DNA from: Dorea sp. D27
GTDB taxonomy: Bacteria; Bacillota; Clostridia; Lachnospirales; Lachnospiraceae
Length of the DNA: 64,000 nucleotides
NCBI RefSeq assembly: GCF_001185345.1
Contig: NZ_KQ236745.1
Location: 378,478 to 442,477, forward strand
Reading direction: 5' to 3'
Numbering within the stretch: position 1 is the stretch's first letter; every line of letters begins with the position of its first letter. The notes beneath the pieces were generated by a model. It had not been told where the DNA came from and ran no database searches. It saw only the letters and a list, made by a program, of their open reading frames with translations. This document shows, piece by piece, positions 1 to 8,561 of the stretch. The position numbers and the translations under genes are program-made.

Positions 1-1
1 G

Positions 2-1066
2 TCAGACGCTGAAGCAAGGGATGAGGTTATCAGGGCTGTGTTTGGCAGCCCTGATACGAGACAGATAGACGGGCTGGGAGGGGCTGACGTGCTCACAAGC
101 AAGCTGGCCATCATCGGTCCTTCGTCCAGAAAAGACGCGGACGTAGATTATACGTTTGCCCAGGTCAGCTTTGATACCGATAAGGTGGATTACAGCGGAA
201 ACTGTGGGAACATATCCTCAGCTGTGGGTCCTTATGCCATCGACGAAGGGATGGTCCGTGCGGACGGTCAGCTCACAAAGGTGCGGATCCACATGAAAAA
301 TACCGGTAAGATTCTGACCGCTTATGTGCCGACAGAAGAAGGCAGGGCGATATGTGCGGGTGATTTCCGGATTGACGGAGTGCCTGGAACCGGAGCGAAG
401 ATCACACTGGACTGGTCGGACACGGCAGGTGGGCTTACAGGAAAGCTTCTGCCTACCGGCAATGTGAGAGATGTAATCCGGGCAGAGGGACGGCCATATG
501 AGGTCACGCTCATAGACGCGGGCAATCCGGTCGTATTTATCAAGGCTGAAGCCCTTGATATGAAAGGGACAGAAAGTCCGTATGAAATAGAACATAACGC
601 ATCTTTGATGCGATTGATAGAGGAGATAAGAGGCGAGGCGGCGGTGATGTTCGGTCTATGCGGCAGGCCGGAAGAGGCGGCTGTCAAAAGTCCGTATAAC
701 CCGTTTTTTTCCATCGTGTCTGAACCGGCCGGCTATGTGGCGGTCAATGGAGTGAAGGTCGGTAAAGAGGAGATTGACGTGACAGCCAGACTATTGTTCA
801 TGCTGAAGATGCACAAGGCATATCCGATAACAGGTACCGTGGCAACGGCGGCGGCACTGCGCATACCCGGAAGTGTCGTGTATGACGTACTGAAAGAAGA
901 GGCAAAAGATAGAGCGCAAGTGTATATCGGCCATCCGTCCGGCAGGATTCCAGTCGAATCCGAGGTGGATGTGGACAGAGACAGAATCGAGCTGAAAAAG
1001 GCAGGCGTATACAGGACGGCGAGAAGGATAATGGACGGCATCGTATATCTGCCGGAAAGACAGTAA
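2..1066 (+). CDS. PrpF-family isomerase (methylitaconate/aconitate Δ-isomerase type), 5'-truncated
   Basis: The reading frame is open from base 2, so the window edge cuts the gene; the GTG at 38 is most likely an internal valine. About 40 N-terminal residues are missing compared with PrpF proteins. The segment FGSPDTRQIDGLGG followed by LTSK is the family signature, and the CGN-SSAVGPYAIDEG stretch matches the second active-site region. PrpF relatives shift a C=C bond in small di- and tricarboxylates (aconitate isomerase, oxalomesaconate tautomerase, methylitaconate isomerase Mii). It is followed after 11 bp by an aconitase-like hydratase, the same partnership as mii with dmdAB in the nicotinate pathway of Eubacterium barkeri. 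The substrate cannot be told from sequence. Confidence 0.85.
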   Translation, partial: SDAEARDEVIRAVFGSPDTRQIDGLGGADVLTSKLAIIGPSSRKDADVDYTFAQVSFDTDKVDYSGNCGNISSAVGPYAIDEGMVRADGQLTKVRIHMKNTGKILTAYVPTEEGRAICAGDFRIDGVPGTGAKITLDWSDTAGGLTGKLLPTGNVRDVIRAEGRPYEVTLIDAGNPVVFIKAEALDMKGTESPYEIEHNASLMRLIEEIRGEAAVMFGLCGRPEEAAVKSPYNPFFSIVSEPAGYVAVNGVKVGKEEIDVTARLLFMLKMHKAYPITGTVATAAALRIPGSVVYDVLKEEAKDRAQVYIGHPSGRIPVESEVDVDRDRIELKKAGVYRTARRIMDGIVYLPERQ

Positions 1067-1077
1067 GGGTGATGCAT

Positions 1078-2334
1078 ATGGGAAAGACGTTAGCGGAAAA
1101 GATGATTGCCGGAGCGGCAAAAGAGCCGGAAGTGAAACCGGGCGATATCGTATGGGTAGACGTGGACCGGGCCATGATGGACGATATCCTCGGCCCCCGT
1201 ATCCAGATTGCGGAACAGCTGAAGGAACTTGGCAAGCCGGTATGGGACCCGGAGAAGGTTGTCATCATCTCAGACCATTATACGCCTCCGGCCAGCATAC
1301 AGCAGGCGGAGATTGTGAAGTTTACGAGGGAGTGGGCTGCTGAGAACGGCATACGGAACTATTATGAATTCGAGGGGCCGTGCCATCAGGTGATGGCAGA
1401 GACGGGCAATGTCAGGCCCGGAATGATAGTGCTCGGGACAGATTCCCACACTTGCATGGGCGGCGCGCTCAATGCATTTGCAAGTGGAGTGGGGTCTACG
1501 GAGATGCTCGGTATCCTTGCGACTGGGAGGACGTGGCTGAAAGTGCCTGAGTCTATCCGGGTCATATGGCAAGGCAGCATGTCATCCAATGTGATGGCAA
1601 AGGACCTGTCTCTTCGCACGATAGGGACAGTCGGTCACGCGGGAGCGACGTATATGTCCGTGGAATATCAGGGGAATACGATTCAGAAGCTTTCCATGGA
1701 TGAACGCATGGCGGTAACGAACATGGCGGTTGAGATGGGGGCAAAAGCCGGAATTATGCCTTTTGACATTACGACAAAGGAATATCTTGAAAGTCTTGGC
1801 ATAGACGAATATGAACCGTGCTTCAGTGATGAAGATGCCTCCTTCTGCCGGACATACCGGTTCCGGGCGGAGGAGCTGAGGCCACAGGTGGCCTGTCCCC
1901 ATGAGGTGGACCGTGTGACGGATGTTGACAATGTGGGCGATGTAAAGATACAGCAGGCGTACCTCGGTTCCTGTACCGGCGGGCGGCTGAACGACCTGAA
2001 AATGGCAGCGCAATATCTGAGGGGGAAAAAGGTGGCTCCGGGCGTGCGCCTTTTGGTATCCCCGGCTTCGAGAAATATATGGCAGGAGGCGGGCAGACTC
2101 GGTTATCTTGATATGATTGCAGAGGCAGGAGGCATCATCATGGCGCCTACGTGCGGTGTGTGCGTAGGGCTGCACAGCGGACTTATCGCTTCCGGCGAGA
2201 CGTGCATCTCATCAAGCAACCGGAACTTTCTCGGACGTATGGGCAGCAGGGACGGCAGAATCTACCTGGGATCTCCGCTTACGGTGGCGGCCAGTGCGGT
2301 GGCAGGCAGGATAAGAGCTGCCGAAGAACAGTGA
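1078..2334 (+). CDS. Aconitase-family hydratase, large subunit (LeuC/DmdA-like)
   Basis: A protein of 418 residues of the isopropylmalate dehydratase/homoaconitase large-subunit type. Motifs in order are GTDSHTCMGGALNAF near residue 120, GSCTGGR near 297 and PTCGVCVGLHSG near 357; the cysteines at about 299, 359 and 362 would hold the [4Fe-4S] cluster. Canonical LeuC has SCTNGR, here SCTGGR. The ATG at 1078 is preferred over the GTG at 1069 and ATG at 1072, because the GGGTG at 1067-1071 then has normal spacing. With the small subunit downstream it should add or remove water on a hydroxy-dicarboxylate. True LeuC is less likely because no other leucine gene is nearby; 2,3-dimethylmalate dehydratase or a homoaconitase-like role fits the PrpF neighbour better. 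Confidence 0.88.
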   Translation: MGKTLAEKMIAGAAKEPEVKPGDIVWVDVDRAMMDDILGPRIQIAEQLKELGKPVWDPEKVVIISDHYTPPASIQQAEIVKFTREWAAENGIRNYYEFEGPCHQVMAETGNVRPGMIVLGTDSHTCMGGALNAFASGVGSTEMLGILATGRTWLKVPESIRVIWQGSMSSNVMAKDLSLRTIGTVGHAGATYMSVEYQGNTIQKLSMDERMAVTNMAVEMGAKAGIMPFDITTKEYLESLGIDEYEPCFSDEDASFCRTYRFRAEELRPQVACPHEVDRVTDVDNVGDVKIQQAYLGSCTGGRLNDLKMAAQYLRGKKVAPGVRLLVSPASRNIWQEAGRLGYLDMIAEAGGIIMAPTCGVCVGLHSGLIASGETCISSSNRNFLGRMGSRDGRIYLGSPLTVAASAVAGRIRAAEEQ

Positions 2335-2351
2335 CAGGGGGTGCACGTAAT

Positions 2352-2828
2352 ATGACAGAAGGAAATGCATTAAAGTATGGAAACAATATCAACACAGATA
2401 TCATCTCCCCGCCCCAGTATATGGAGCTTCCAATACCGGAAGCGGCCAGATATGCCATGAGTGCGGTGGATCCGGATTTTTACAGGAAAGTGAAGAAAGG
2501 CGATATCTTTGTGGCGGGCAGCAACCTTGGTTCGGGTTCCAGCAGGGAGACTTCTCCTCTGACGCTCAAATATCTTGGAGTCAGCGTGGTGGCAGCCAAG
2601 TCATTTGCCCGGATCTTCTACCGGAATCTGATCAATGTAGGCATTCCTGCCATCGAGTGTAAAGACACGGATAAAATACGGGAAGGGGACCGGCTGAAGG
2701 TAGATGCAGAGGAAGGATATATCTATAATCTGACGAAATCGGAACGGTATAAGTGCCAGAAGCTGCCGGGGCATCTGATGAAGATTATCGAGGCCGGAGG
2801 TCTGTTCCCGTATCTGAAAGAGGTGTGA
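2352..2828 (+). CDS. Aconitase-family hydratase, small subunit (LeuD/DmdB-like)
   Basis: 158 residues, the swivel domain of a two-subunit dehydratase. GNNINTDIISP near residue 10 and GSNLGSGSSRE near 55 are the diagnostic LeuD-type motifs; the latter carries the substrate-binding Ser/Arg. The frame stays open far upstream, but the ATG at 2352 follows a GGGGGTG at 2335-2343 and starts just after the stop of the large subunit, so this start is chosen. It should form a heterodimer or heterotetramer with the preceding protein. The next gene begins 4 bp after its stop. Confidence 0.88.
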   Translation: MTEGNALKYGNNINTDIISPPQYMELPIPEAARYAMSAVDPDFYRKVKKGDIFVAGSNLGSGSSRETSPLTLKYLGVSVVAAKSFARIFYRNLINVGIPAIECKDTDKIREGDRLKVDAEEGYIYNLTKSERYKCQKLPGHLMKIIEAGGLFPYLKEV

Positions 2829-2832
2829 GACG

Positions 2833-3525
2833 ATGAATTATACGAAAGAATTGCTGGATAAATGCTGTGTAAAGTGCGGCGCAGATGAAGGAGCATCCCC
2901 CATACCACAGGAGGGAGAGTTCAACCGGGCAAAGCAGATAACAGATATCTCGGGTTTCAGCCACGGCGTGGGGACGTGCGGATTAAAACAGGGAGCGTGC
3001 AAGCTGTCACTGAATATCAAGGCGGGCATGATAGAAGAAGCGCTCGTAGAAGTGCTCGGCTGCACCGGCATGACCCACTCGGCTGCAATGGCGTCTGAGA
3101 TACTTACAGGCAAGACGATCCTGGAGGCGCTCAACACAGACCTTGTCTGTGACGCCATCAACGTAGCCATGCGGGAGATATTCCTCGCGCTCGTGTACGG
3201 GCGGACACAGACATCATACTCGGAAGGCGGCCTTGATGTCGGAGCCGCGCTGGAAGATCTGGGGAGAGGGCTGAAAAGCCAGGTGGGAACCGCATATGCG
3301 ACACAGCTGAAAGGCCCCCGCTATCTGGAGATGACAGAAGGTTATGTGACGAAGATGGCGTTGGATGAGGAGCAGGAAATCATCGGCTATGAATATGTCA
3401 ATATCGGTCAGATGATGGAAGACATACGCCGAGGCTTGCAGGCGGATAAAGCGCTGGCGGAAGCGACAGGCGTGAGTGGTAGGTACGAAGAGGCGGTCCG
3501 CTATATCGACCCGCGAAGGGAGTAG
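2833..3525 (+). CDS. NifU-like iron-sulfur scaffold-type protein
   Basis: 230 residues. The N-terminal half resembles the NifU/IscU scaffold fold: FSHGVGTCGLKQGAC near residues 43-57, then LEVxGC-type LGCTGMTHSAAMASEILTGKTI near 73-95, which keeps cysteines at the usual scaffold positions. The C-terminal ~110 residues (from about 120) are not part of canonical IscU. It lies 4 bp after the hydratase small subunit and directly before a GGGtGRT-family gene, a pairing often seen in anaerobic Firmicutes. It could help load the [4Fe-4S] cluster of the hydratase or reductase in this operon, or work only with its GGGtGRT partner; neither role is proven. Confidence 0.75.
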   Translation: MNYTKELLDKCCVKCGADEGASPIPQEGEFNRAKQITDISGFSHGVGTCGLKQGACKLSLNIKAGMIEEALVEVLGCTGMTHSAAMASEILTGKTILEALNTDLVCDAINVAMREIFLALVYGRTQTSYSEGGLDVGAALEDLGRGLKSQVGTAYATQLKGPRYLEMTEGYVTKMALDEEQEIIGYEYVNIGQMMEDIRRGLQADKALAEATGVSGRYEEAVRYIDPRRE

Positions 3526-3534
3526 GTGACTGTA

Positions 3535-4569
3535 ATGGTAAGATTTCAGAATATGGACAAGAAGATTGTCCGGATAGAAGCATTTTTAAATAATTATGGC
3601 ATCGAAAATCTGGAGACGGCAGAAGCCGTCTGCCTGTCCCATGGCCTGGATGTCCGTGCCATCGTAAGAAGCATCCAGCCTATCTGTTTTGACGATGCCT
3701 GCTGGGCATATGCGGCCGGCGCGGCAGCCGCACTGTCCTCCGGCGCCGCCACCGCCTCGGCAGCGGCTCTGGTCATAGGAGAGGCGCTTCAGGCGTTCTG
3801 TGCGGAAGGCTCAGTGGCTGATGAACGTCAGGTGGGTACCGGGCACGGACGGTTGGCGGCCATGGTTCTGTCGGAGGAAGTCAAGTGCTTCGCATTTCTG
3901 GCGGGGCATGAATCGTTTGCGGCCGCAGAAGGAGCCATCGGTATCGTCCAGTCGGCAGACAAGGTGAGAAAGACGCCGCTGAAAGTGATACTGAACGGGC
4001 TGGGCAAAGATGCGGCAAAGATAATATCGAGAATGAACGGATTTACGTATGTGAAGACACGCTATGACTATAAGACCGACGTGCTTGCCATTCTGGATGA
4101 AAAGTCTTACTCACGCGGTGAGCGGGCCCGCATACGGTGCTATGGAGCCGACGAGGCCAGAGAGGGCGTGGCGGTCATGGAGTGGGAGGACGTGGATGTG
4201 TCAATCTCCGGTAACGGGACGAATATGGTGAGATTTACCCATCTTGTTGCCGGAGCGTACAAGAAGAGATGTCTTGAGCGAAACAAGACTTACTTTGCCT
4301 GTGCTTCCGGGGGTGGAATCGGAAGGACGCTCGGACCGGATGAGACATCAGCAGGGCCGGCTTCCTACGGTTTGACAGACTCTATGAGCAGGATGTACGG
4401 TGACACGACATTTGCCGGTTCCTCTTCTGTACCGGCCCATGTTGCGATGATGGGATTTGTCGGGATGGGCAACAATCCGATGGTCGGGGCGACCGTCCGC
4501 CTCGCAGTAGCTGTCGGGGAAATCAGAGGCGGCAGCGGGACCGTGGGAGGGATAGAAGGTGGATTATAA
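3535..4569 (+). CDS. GGGtGRT-family protein (function unknown)
   Basis: 344 residues from ATG 3535; an in-frame GTG at 3526 directly abuts the upstream stop but has poorer ribosome-site spacing. The sequence ASGGGIGRTLGPDETSAGPA near residue 260 is the glycine-rich signature after which this family is named. Other features are an alanine-rich stretch near 60-85 (AAGAAAALSSGAATASAAAL), a conserved GTGHGRLAAM near 100, and FVGMGNNPMVGATVRLAVAV near the end. No known enzymatic motif is visible and no signal peptide or membrane span is convincing. The gene is translationally tied to the NifU-like gene before it and overlaps the thioesterase start by 11 bp. Confidence 0.8.
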   Translation: MVRFQNMDKKIVRIEAFLNNYGIENLETAEAVCLSHGLDVRAIVRSIQPICFDDACWAYAAGAAAALSSGAATASAAALVIGEALQAFCAEGSVADERQVGTGHGRLAAMVLSEEVKCFAFLAGHESFAAAEGAIGIVQSADKVRKTPLKVILNGLGKDAAKIISRMNGFTYVKTRYDYKTDVLAILDEKSYSRGERARIRCYGADEAREGVAVMEWEDVDVSISGNGTNMVRFTHLVAGAYKKRCLERNKTYFACASGGGIGRTLGPDETSAGPASYGLTDSMSRMYGDTTFAGSSSVPAHVAMMGFVGMGNNPMVGATVRLAVAVGEIRGGSGTVGGIEGGL

Positions 4570-5047
4570 AGTATTCGGCCAGCTCGACGGTCCGGTCTAT
4601 GGAAGGCAGGACATGGAAGACGGGCAGGCCTATATGGACCGAATCATGAAGGCGGCGTTCCTCGGCGAAAGAGAGGAGGAGACGCGGTATATCTATGATA
4701 AGATGCGCGGGACCTTTGCAGGCTGCTGTTTCACGGACAAGGAGCTTAAGATGGAATTCCAGGTGCAGGAATGGGAACTGAATCCGATGCAGACGATGCA
4801 CGGGGGACTGATAACTACAGCGGTAGATATGACGTGTGGCCTGCTGGTCCGCTTTTATAAGCAGTCAGTGAGCGCTGCTACGGTACACCTGTCCGTAGAC
4901 TTTTTGAGACCTCTGCGCCTTGGAGAAGTCTTTACCGTACGGGCGAAGATAAACAGGCAGGGCAGACGGATTCTGTTCCTGACAGCCGAGGTCGTATCGT
5001 CGGACGGCAGACAGCCTGCAGCTACGGCATCTGGAACCTTCGTATAG
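4559..5047 (+). CDS. Hotdog-fold thioesterase (PaaI-like)
   Basis: 162 residues beginning with GTG at 4559, overlapping the end of the previous gene by 11 bp; GGGAGG at 4545-4550 gives the ribosome site. MQTMHGGLITTAVDMTCGLLV near residue 80 is the PaaI/YbgC-type hotdog motif with HGG and an acidic residue (Asp in AVDM) on the long helix. ATVHLSVDFLRPLRLGEVFTV is the typical second strand region. The family hydrolyses acyl-CoA thioesters. In this operon it may release a CoA-bound intermediate before or after the reductase step; substrate unknown. Confidence 0.82.
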   Translation: MDYKVFGQLDGPVYGRQDMEDGQAYMDRIMKAAFLGEREEETRYIYDKMRGTFAGCCFTDKELKMEFQVQEWELNPMQTMHGGLITTAVDMTCGLLVRFYKQSVSAATVHLSVDFLRPLRLGEVFTVRAKINRQGRRILFLTAEVVSSDGRQPAATASGTFV

Positions 5048-5151
5048 CTTCAAATACCGTATGCTCCATGATGGATGCACAGATACGGAGCATGCAGATA
5101 TGACCGGGTGATGCTGACAGTTTGATAATACATGTAAGAGAGGACAAGAGT

Positions 5152-7197
5152 ATGAAGCAGAACGCATTTAAGAACTTGATGTCGCCTGTGCAGATAGGAT
5201 CTGTCCAGGTGAAGAACAGAATTGTATTTCCGCCTATGAACACAAATCTATCATCCGAGGACGGGTGTGTGACCCCCCAGATGGAAGAATACTATGTCAG
5301 GCGGGCAAAGGGAGGCGCCGGCCTCATTATCCTGGAGGCGGCAGGGGTAGCTGCGGATACGCGCAACCACCCGCGGCAGCCGATGATCTGTGACAGGAAG
5401 TATACGGCGTCATGGGCGAGGCTTGTGGAGAAGCTCCACCGTTACCATGCAAAGGTCTCGGTTGAACTCGTTCACTATGGAAGCGAAGCATCCATACCGC
5501 CTCGGGTGTCCCCGTCAGGGTTGTCTAAGTATAAGGATCATCCTGGCAGGATACTTTGCGTAGAGGAAATCCACCGCATCCAGGAACAGTTTGTGGCTGC
5601 TGCTATGTATGCGAAGCAGGCGGGCATGGATGCCATAACGCTGCACGGATGCCACGGATATCTGATAGCGGAATTCCTGTCACCTGTGTTCAACAAGAGG
5701 ACGGACGAATACGGTGGAAGTTTTGAGAACCGGAACCGGTTTCTTCTTGAAATAATAGAAAAGTGCCGGAAAGCACTCGGACCCAGATTTCCTGTTATGG
5801 TGCGTTTCAGCGCCAATGAATTTGTAGAAGGGGGCAGGGAGCTAGAAGAGGCGGTGGCGCTTGCAAAGGTGCTTGCTGACAGCGGTGTGGCGGCAATTGA
5901 CATCTCAGCTTCACAGCCGTCTGCCTATCTCATGACGACACCGCCCTACTGTCTGCCCCAGGCAAAGGGACTGCTTGTGCCATATTCTGAAGCTATCAAA
6001 CAGGTGGTGGATATACCGGTGTTCACGGCCATCGGAATCCGTGAGCCGGAATATGCGGAGCAGATTATTGCGGAGGGGAAGGCAGACCTTATCGCGCTCG
6101 GCAGGCCACAGCTTGCGGACCCTGACTATGCAGCCAAAGTACAGGCCGGCAGGCCGGAGGCCATCCGCCACTGCCTGTCTTGCGAGTATTGCCTGGACAC
6201 GCTCGATGACGACAGACAGATATGCTGTGCGGTTAATCCTGAGACGGGGAGGGAAGCAGAGTTCCCGGACCTTGATACCGTATGCTGCGGCCATATGGCT
6301 GACTGCGCCGCGCCGGCAGTCAATACCCGCAGAAAAAGGGTTGTCGTAGCCGGAGGGGGGCCGGCCGGGATGGAAGCAGCCCGGGTTGCGGCTCTGAAAG
6401 GGCATGAAGTGGTTCTGTTTGAGAAGCGCCGGCAGCTTGGCGGCACGATAAACGCAGCTAAAGTACCGCCCCATAAAGAGATGATTGGAAAGCTTGTGGA
6501 CTGGTACCGCCGGGAACTTGCCAGGCTGAGCGTAGAGGTACGCCTTGGTGCGGAAGCGACGGAAGAAGCGGTTGACGCCCTGAAGCCCGATGTGCTGTTC
6601 CTTGCCTGTGGTTCCCATTACATTAGGAGAATCAAGGGGAGCAGTCTTTCAAATGTCATCAGCGCATATGACGCACTGACGGCGCCTGACAGCGTGGGGG
6701 AGAATGTTGTCATTGTCGGTGGCGGGGCTTCCGGTGCCGAAGCGGCGGAATATTTTTCCGGTCAGCTGGTGGATGTGGTCTGCCTTGGAGCAGAGAAGCT
6801 TGGAGGCAGACTGAAGTTTGAGGCGAGGGAACGGGCCGGGGCGGTGCAAAGACATAAGATTACAGTTGTGGAGATGCTCGATGGCATATGCAGCGACATG
6901 GACGCATTCTGCAGAGAACCAGTCCTGTATACGCTTGAAAAGAACGGCGTAAGGCTCTGCCCGTCTTGCAGGGTGGAGGAGATTACAGAAGGGGAAGTGC
7001 GCATTTTCAATCTGAAGGATAAAAAAGAGGAAGTGCTGAAAGCAGATACGGTAATATTGGCAGGAGGATTGAAACCGAACGGTCAGGAAGCATTTCCTGA
7101 TAAGCCGTATCCGGTTGTCAGAATTGGAGACGCCGTGCAGGCAGGAAAGATAAAAGATGCTGTCTATACCGCGCATATGCAGGTGATATGCCTATAG
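5152..7197 (+). CDS. NADH:flavin oxidoreductase / 2,4-dienoyl-CoA reductase-like (OYE, Fe-S, FAD)
   Basis: 681 residues from ATG 5152, with AGAGAGG upstream; a TTG at 5122 is in frame but less likely. Domains: FMN TIM barrel (about 1-335) with LHGCHGYLIAEFLSP and NKRTDEYGGSFENR, a cysteine cluster (about 341, 344, 347, 358/359), and a C-terminal FAD/NAD(P) module with VVVAGGGPAGMEAA near 397 and VVIVGGGASGAEAA near 520. This is the build of enoate reductase, 2,4-dienoyl-CoA reductase and BaiCD/BaiH. It would reduce a C=C bond of an unsaturated acid or ring. The cysteine spacing is CxxCxxC-x11-C instead of CxxCxxxC-x11-C. Gene context (isomerase, hydratase, thioesterase, carrier) suggests it acts on an organic acid. 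Confidence 0.9.
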   Translation: MKQNAFKNLMSPVQIGSVQVKNRIVFPPMNTNLSSEDGCVTPQMEEYYVRRAKGGAGLIILEAAGVAADTRNHPRQPMICDRKYTASWARLVEKLHRYHAKVSVELVHYGSEASIPPRVSPSGLSKYKDHPGRILCVEEIHRIQEQFVAAAMYAKQAGMDAITLHGCHGYLIAEFLSPVFNKRTDEYGGSFENRNRFLLEIIEKCRKALGPRFPVMVRFSANEFVEGGRELEEAVALAKVLADSGVAAIDISASQPSAYLMTTPPYCLPQAKGLLVPYSEAIKQVVDIPVFTAIGIREPEYAEQIIAEGKADLIALGRPQLADPDYAAKVQAGRPEAIRHCLSCEYCLDTLDDDRQICCAVNPETGREAEFPDLDTVCCGHMADCAAPAVNTRRKRVVVAGGGPAGMEAARVAALKGHEVVLFEKRRQLGGTINAAKVPPHKEMIGKLVDWYRRELARLSVEVRLGAEATEEAVDALKPDVLFLACGSHYIRRIKGSSLSNVISAYDALTAPDSVGENVVIVGGGASGAEAAEYFSGQLVDVVCLGAEKLGGRLKFEARERAGAVQRHKITVVEMLDGICSDMDAFCREPVLYTLEKNGVRLCPSCRVEEITEGEVRIFNLKDKKEEVLKADTVILAGGLKPNGQEAFPDKPYPVVRIGDAVQAGKIKDAVYTAHMQVICL

Positions 7198-7240
7198 CGT
7201 CTTACGAAAAGACGGACAGGCTTTTAAGAGAGGTGCTGGT

Positions 7241-8407
7241 ATGGAAAAGAACAAGTCAGATAATTTGAAGATTACAGCGGTGCTGTACGTCTTGATGTTT
7301 GTGTATGCAGTCTTTACGACGATGACGGGAACACAGATGATTATCCTCGTCAGAGAGTTTGGAATCGAGCTGGCACAGGGCGGAATATTTGCGGTCATTA
7401 TCAATACAGGCTGTATTGTCGGGATTCTGCTGTCCGCATTGTTCATCGACCGCTTCGACAGCAGACACCTGGTGCTCGTGTCTTACTTCCTCCTTGGGCT
7501 CTTGCTGACGGCCATAAAATTTTCGCAATCCTATTACAGCTTTCTCCTGCTGCTGCTCTGGATTGGCGTCAGCATGAAGTTCCTGGATGCATCGCTGAAT
7601 GCATCCATATCGAGACTGAATACGGTGAACAGCGGCTTCTATATGAACCTGCTGCACTGCAGCTTCGGAATCGGGGCGTTCGCAGGGCCGCTTTTTACGA
7701 CGGTGCTGATGGAAAACGGAACGGCCTGGCGGGACACGTACTTTTATCTCGGCATCATATGTATCGTGACAGGGCTGGCCTATTTTGCCGTACAGAAGGG
7801 ATATGCGGCAGAGGAGCCGGAGCGCACAGGGAACAACGGCAAAGGCGGCAGCGTTATCTGCCTTCGAGCTTTCTGCCTTATGGGAATTCTGCTCTTTTAC
7901 TGCGGGCATCAAATGGGCATCAACAGCTGGCTGCCTGCGTATATGCAGGAAACGCTTCATCTGACACCTGCGGCAGCCAATTTAAGCGTGTCCGCATTCT
8001 GGATTGGCCTTATATTCAGCCGGCTCATAAGTGCCGTCCTCACAAGATATACGTCCGAGGAGCGGATATTGAAAGCAGGCCTTCTGGCAGGTACGGCATC
8101 CCTCGCGGCGGGTATCATGAGCGGAATGCCGGCAGTCACCGTAATCGGAGTGACAGGGGCCGGCCTTCTCTCGGGAGCATGCATCCCGCTTGTGCTCACG
8201 ATTGGATATGGCTGGTTCCCGGCAGCGCTCGGAAAGATATCCACACTCCTGTTCCTCTGCATAGCAGGCGGGGCGGTCATATTTCCATGGCTCATGGGCA
8301 TCAGCATCAGCAGTTTCGGCCTCTTTGGAGCCATGATGCTGGATGTACTCTGCCTTGCCGCCGCTGCTGCCGCTGCACTCATACTGCTGCCGGCGAGAAA
8401 GACATAA
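7241..8407 (+). CDS. MFS transporter
   Basis: 388 residues with about 12 hydrophobic segments and no signal peptide. The loop after the second helix reads DRFDSRHLV, a weak version of the MFS loop motif. A short hydrophilic stretch near residues 185-200 (EEPERTGNNGKGG) separates the two six-helix halves. AGAGGTGCTGGT precedes the ATG. It is the last gene of the organic-acid operon and is followed at once by a 44-bp palindrome, so it likely carries the substrate or product of that pathway. Specificity cannot be read. Confidence 0.85.
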   Translation: MEKNKSDNLKITAVLYVLMFVYAVFTTMTGTQMIILVREFGIELAQGGIFAVIINTGCIVGILLSALFIDRFDSRHLVLVSYFLLGLLLTAIKFSQSYYSFLLLLLWIGVSMKFLDASLNASISRLNTVNSGFYMNLLHCSFGIGAFAGPLFTTVLMENGTAWRDTYFYLGIICIVTGLAYFAVQKGYAAEEPERTGNNGKGGSVICLRAFCLMGILLFYCGHQMGINSWLPAYMQETLHLTPAAANLSVSAFWIGLIFSRLISAVLTRYTSEERILKAGLLAGTASLAAGIMSGMPAVTVIGVTGAGLLSGACIPLVLTIGYGWFPAALGKISTLLFLCIAGGAVIFPWLMGISISSFGLFGAMMLDVLCLAAAAAAALILLPARKT

Positions 8408-8449
8408 ATTGGGGACGGGGTATTTTTAAAAATACCCCGTCCCCAATTT
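8406..8449 (+). repeat. 44-bp perfect palindrome with GGGGACGGGG core, terminator position
   Basis: Two 22-base arms pair perfectly without a loop. It starts inside the stop codon region of the MFS gene and each arm has GGGGACGGGGTATTTTT, so the RNA hairpin would have an A/U-rich tip. It sits exactly where an intrinsic terminator is expected, but its core is shared with other long hairpins in the window (15497, 24861, 48393), so it may also be a mobile repeat used as a terminator. Confidence 0.85.
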
Positions 8450-8561
8450 AGTGCCGATATCACAGTTCTTTCACATTCTACTCACAAAATACCCGTATTT
8501 TTCCAGTAATCTTATGATAGTTGATTTTGTTAAAACCTATTTACAGCTACAGGAGGAGATT

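Noticed and set aside
2-7197. Nicotinate fermentation cluster
   Set aside because: Only the isomerase and hydratase steps match; nicotinate dehydrogenase, enamidase, methyleneglutarate mutase and related genes are not present in the window.
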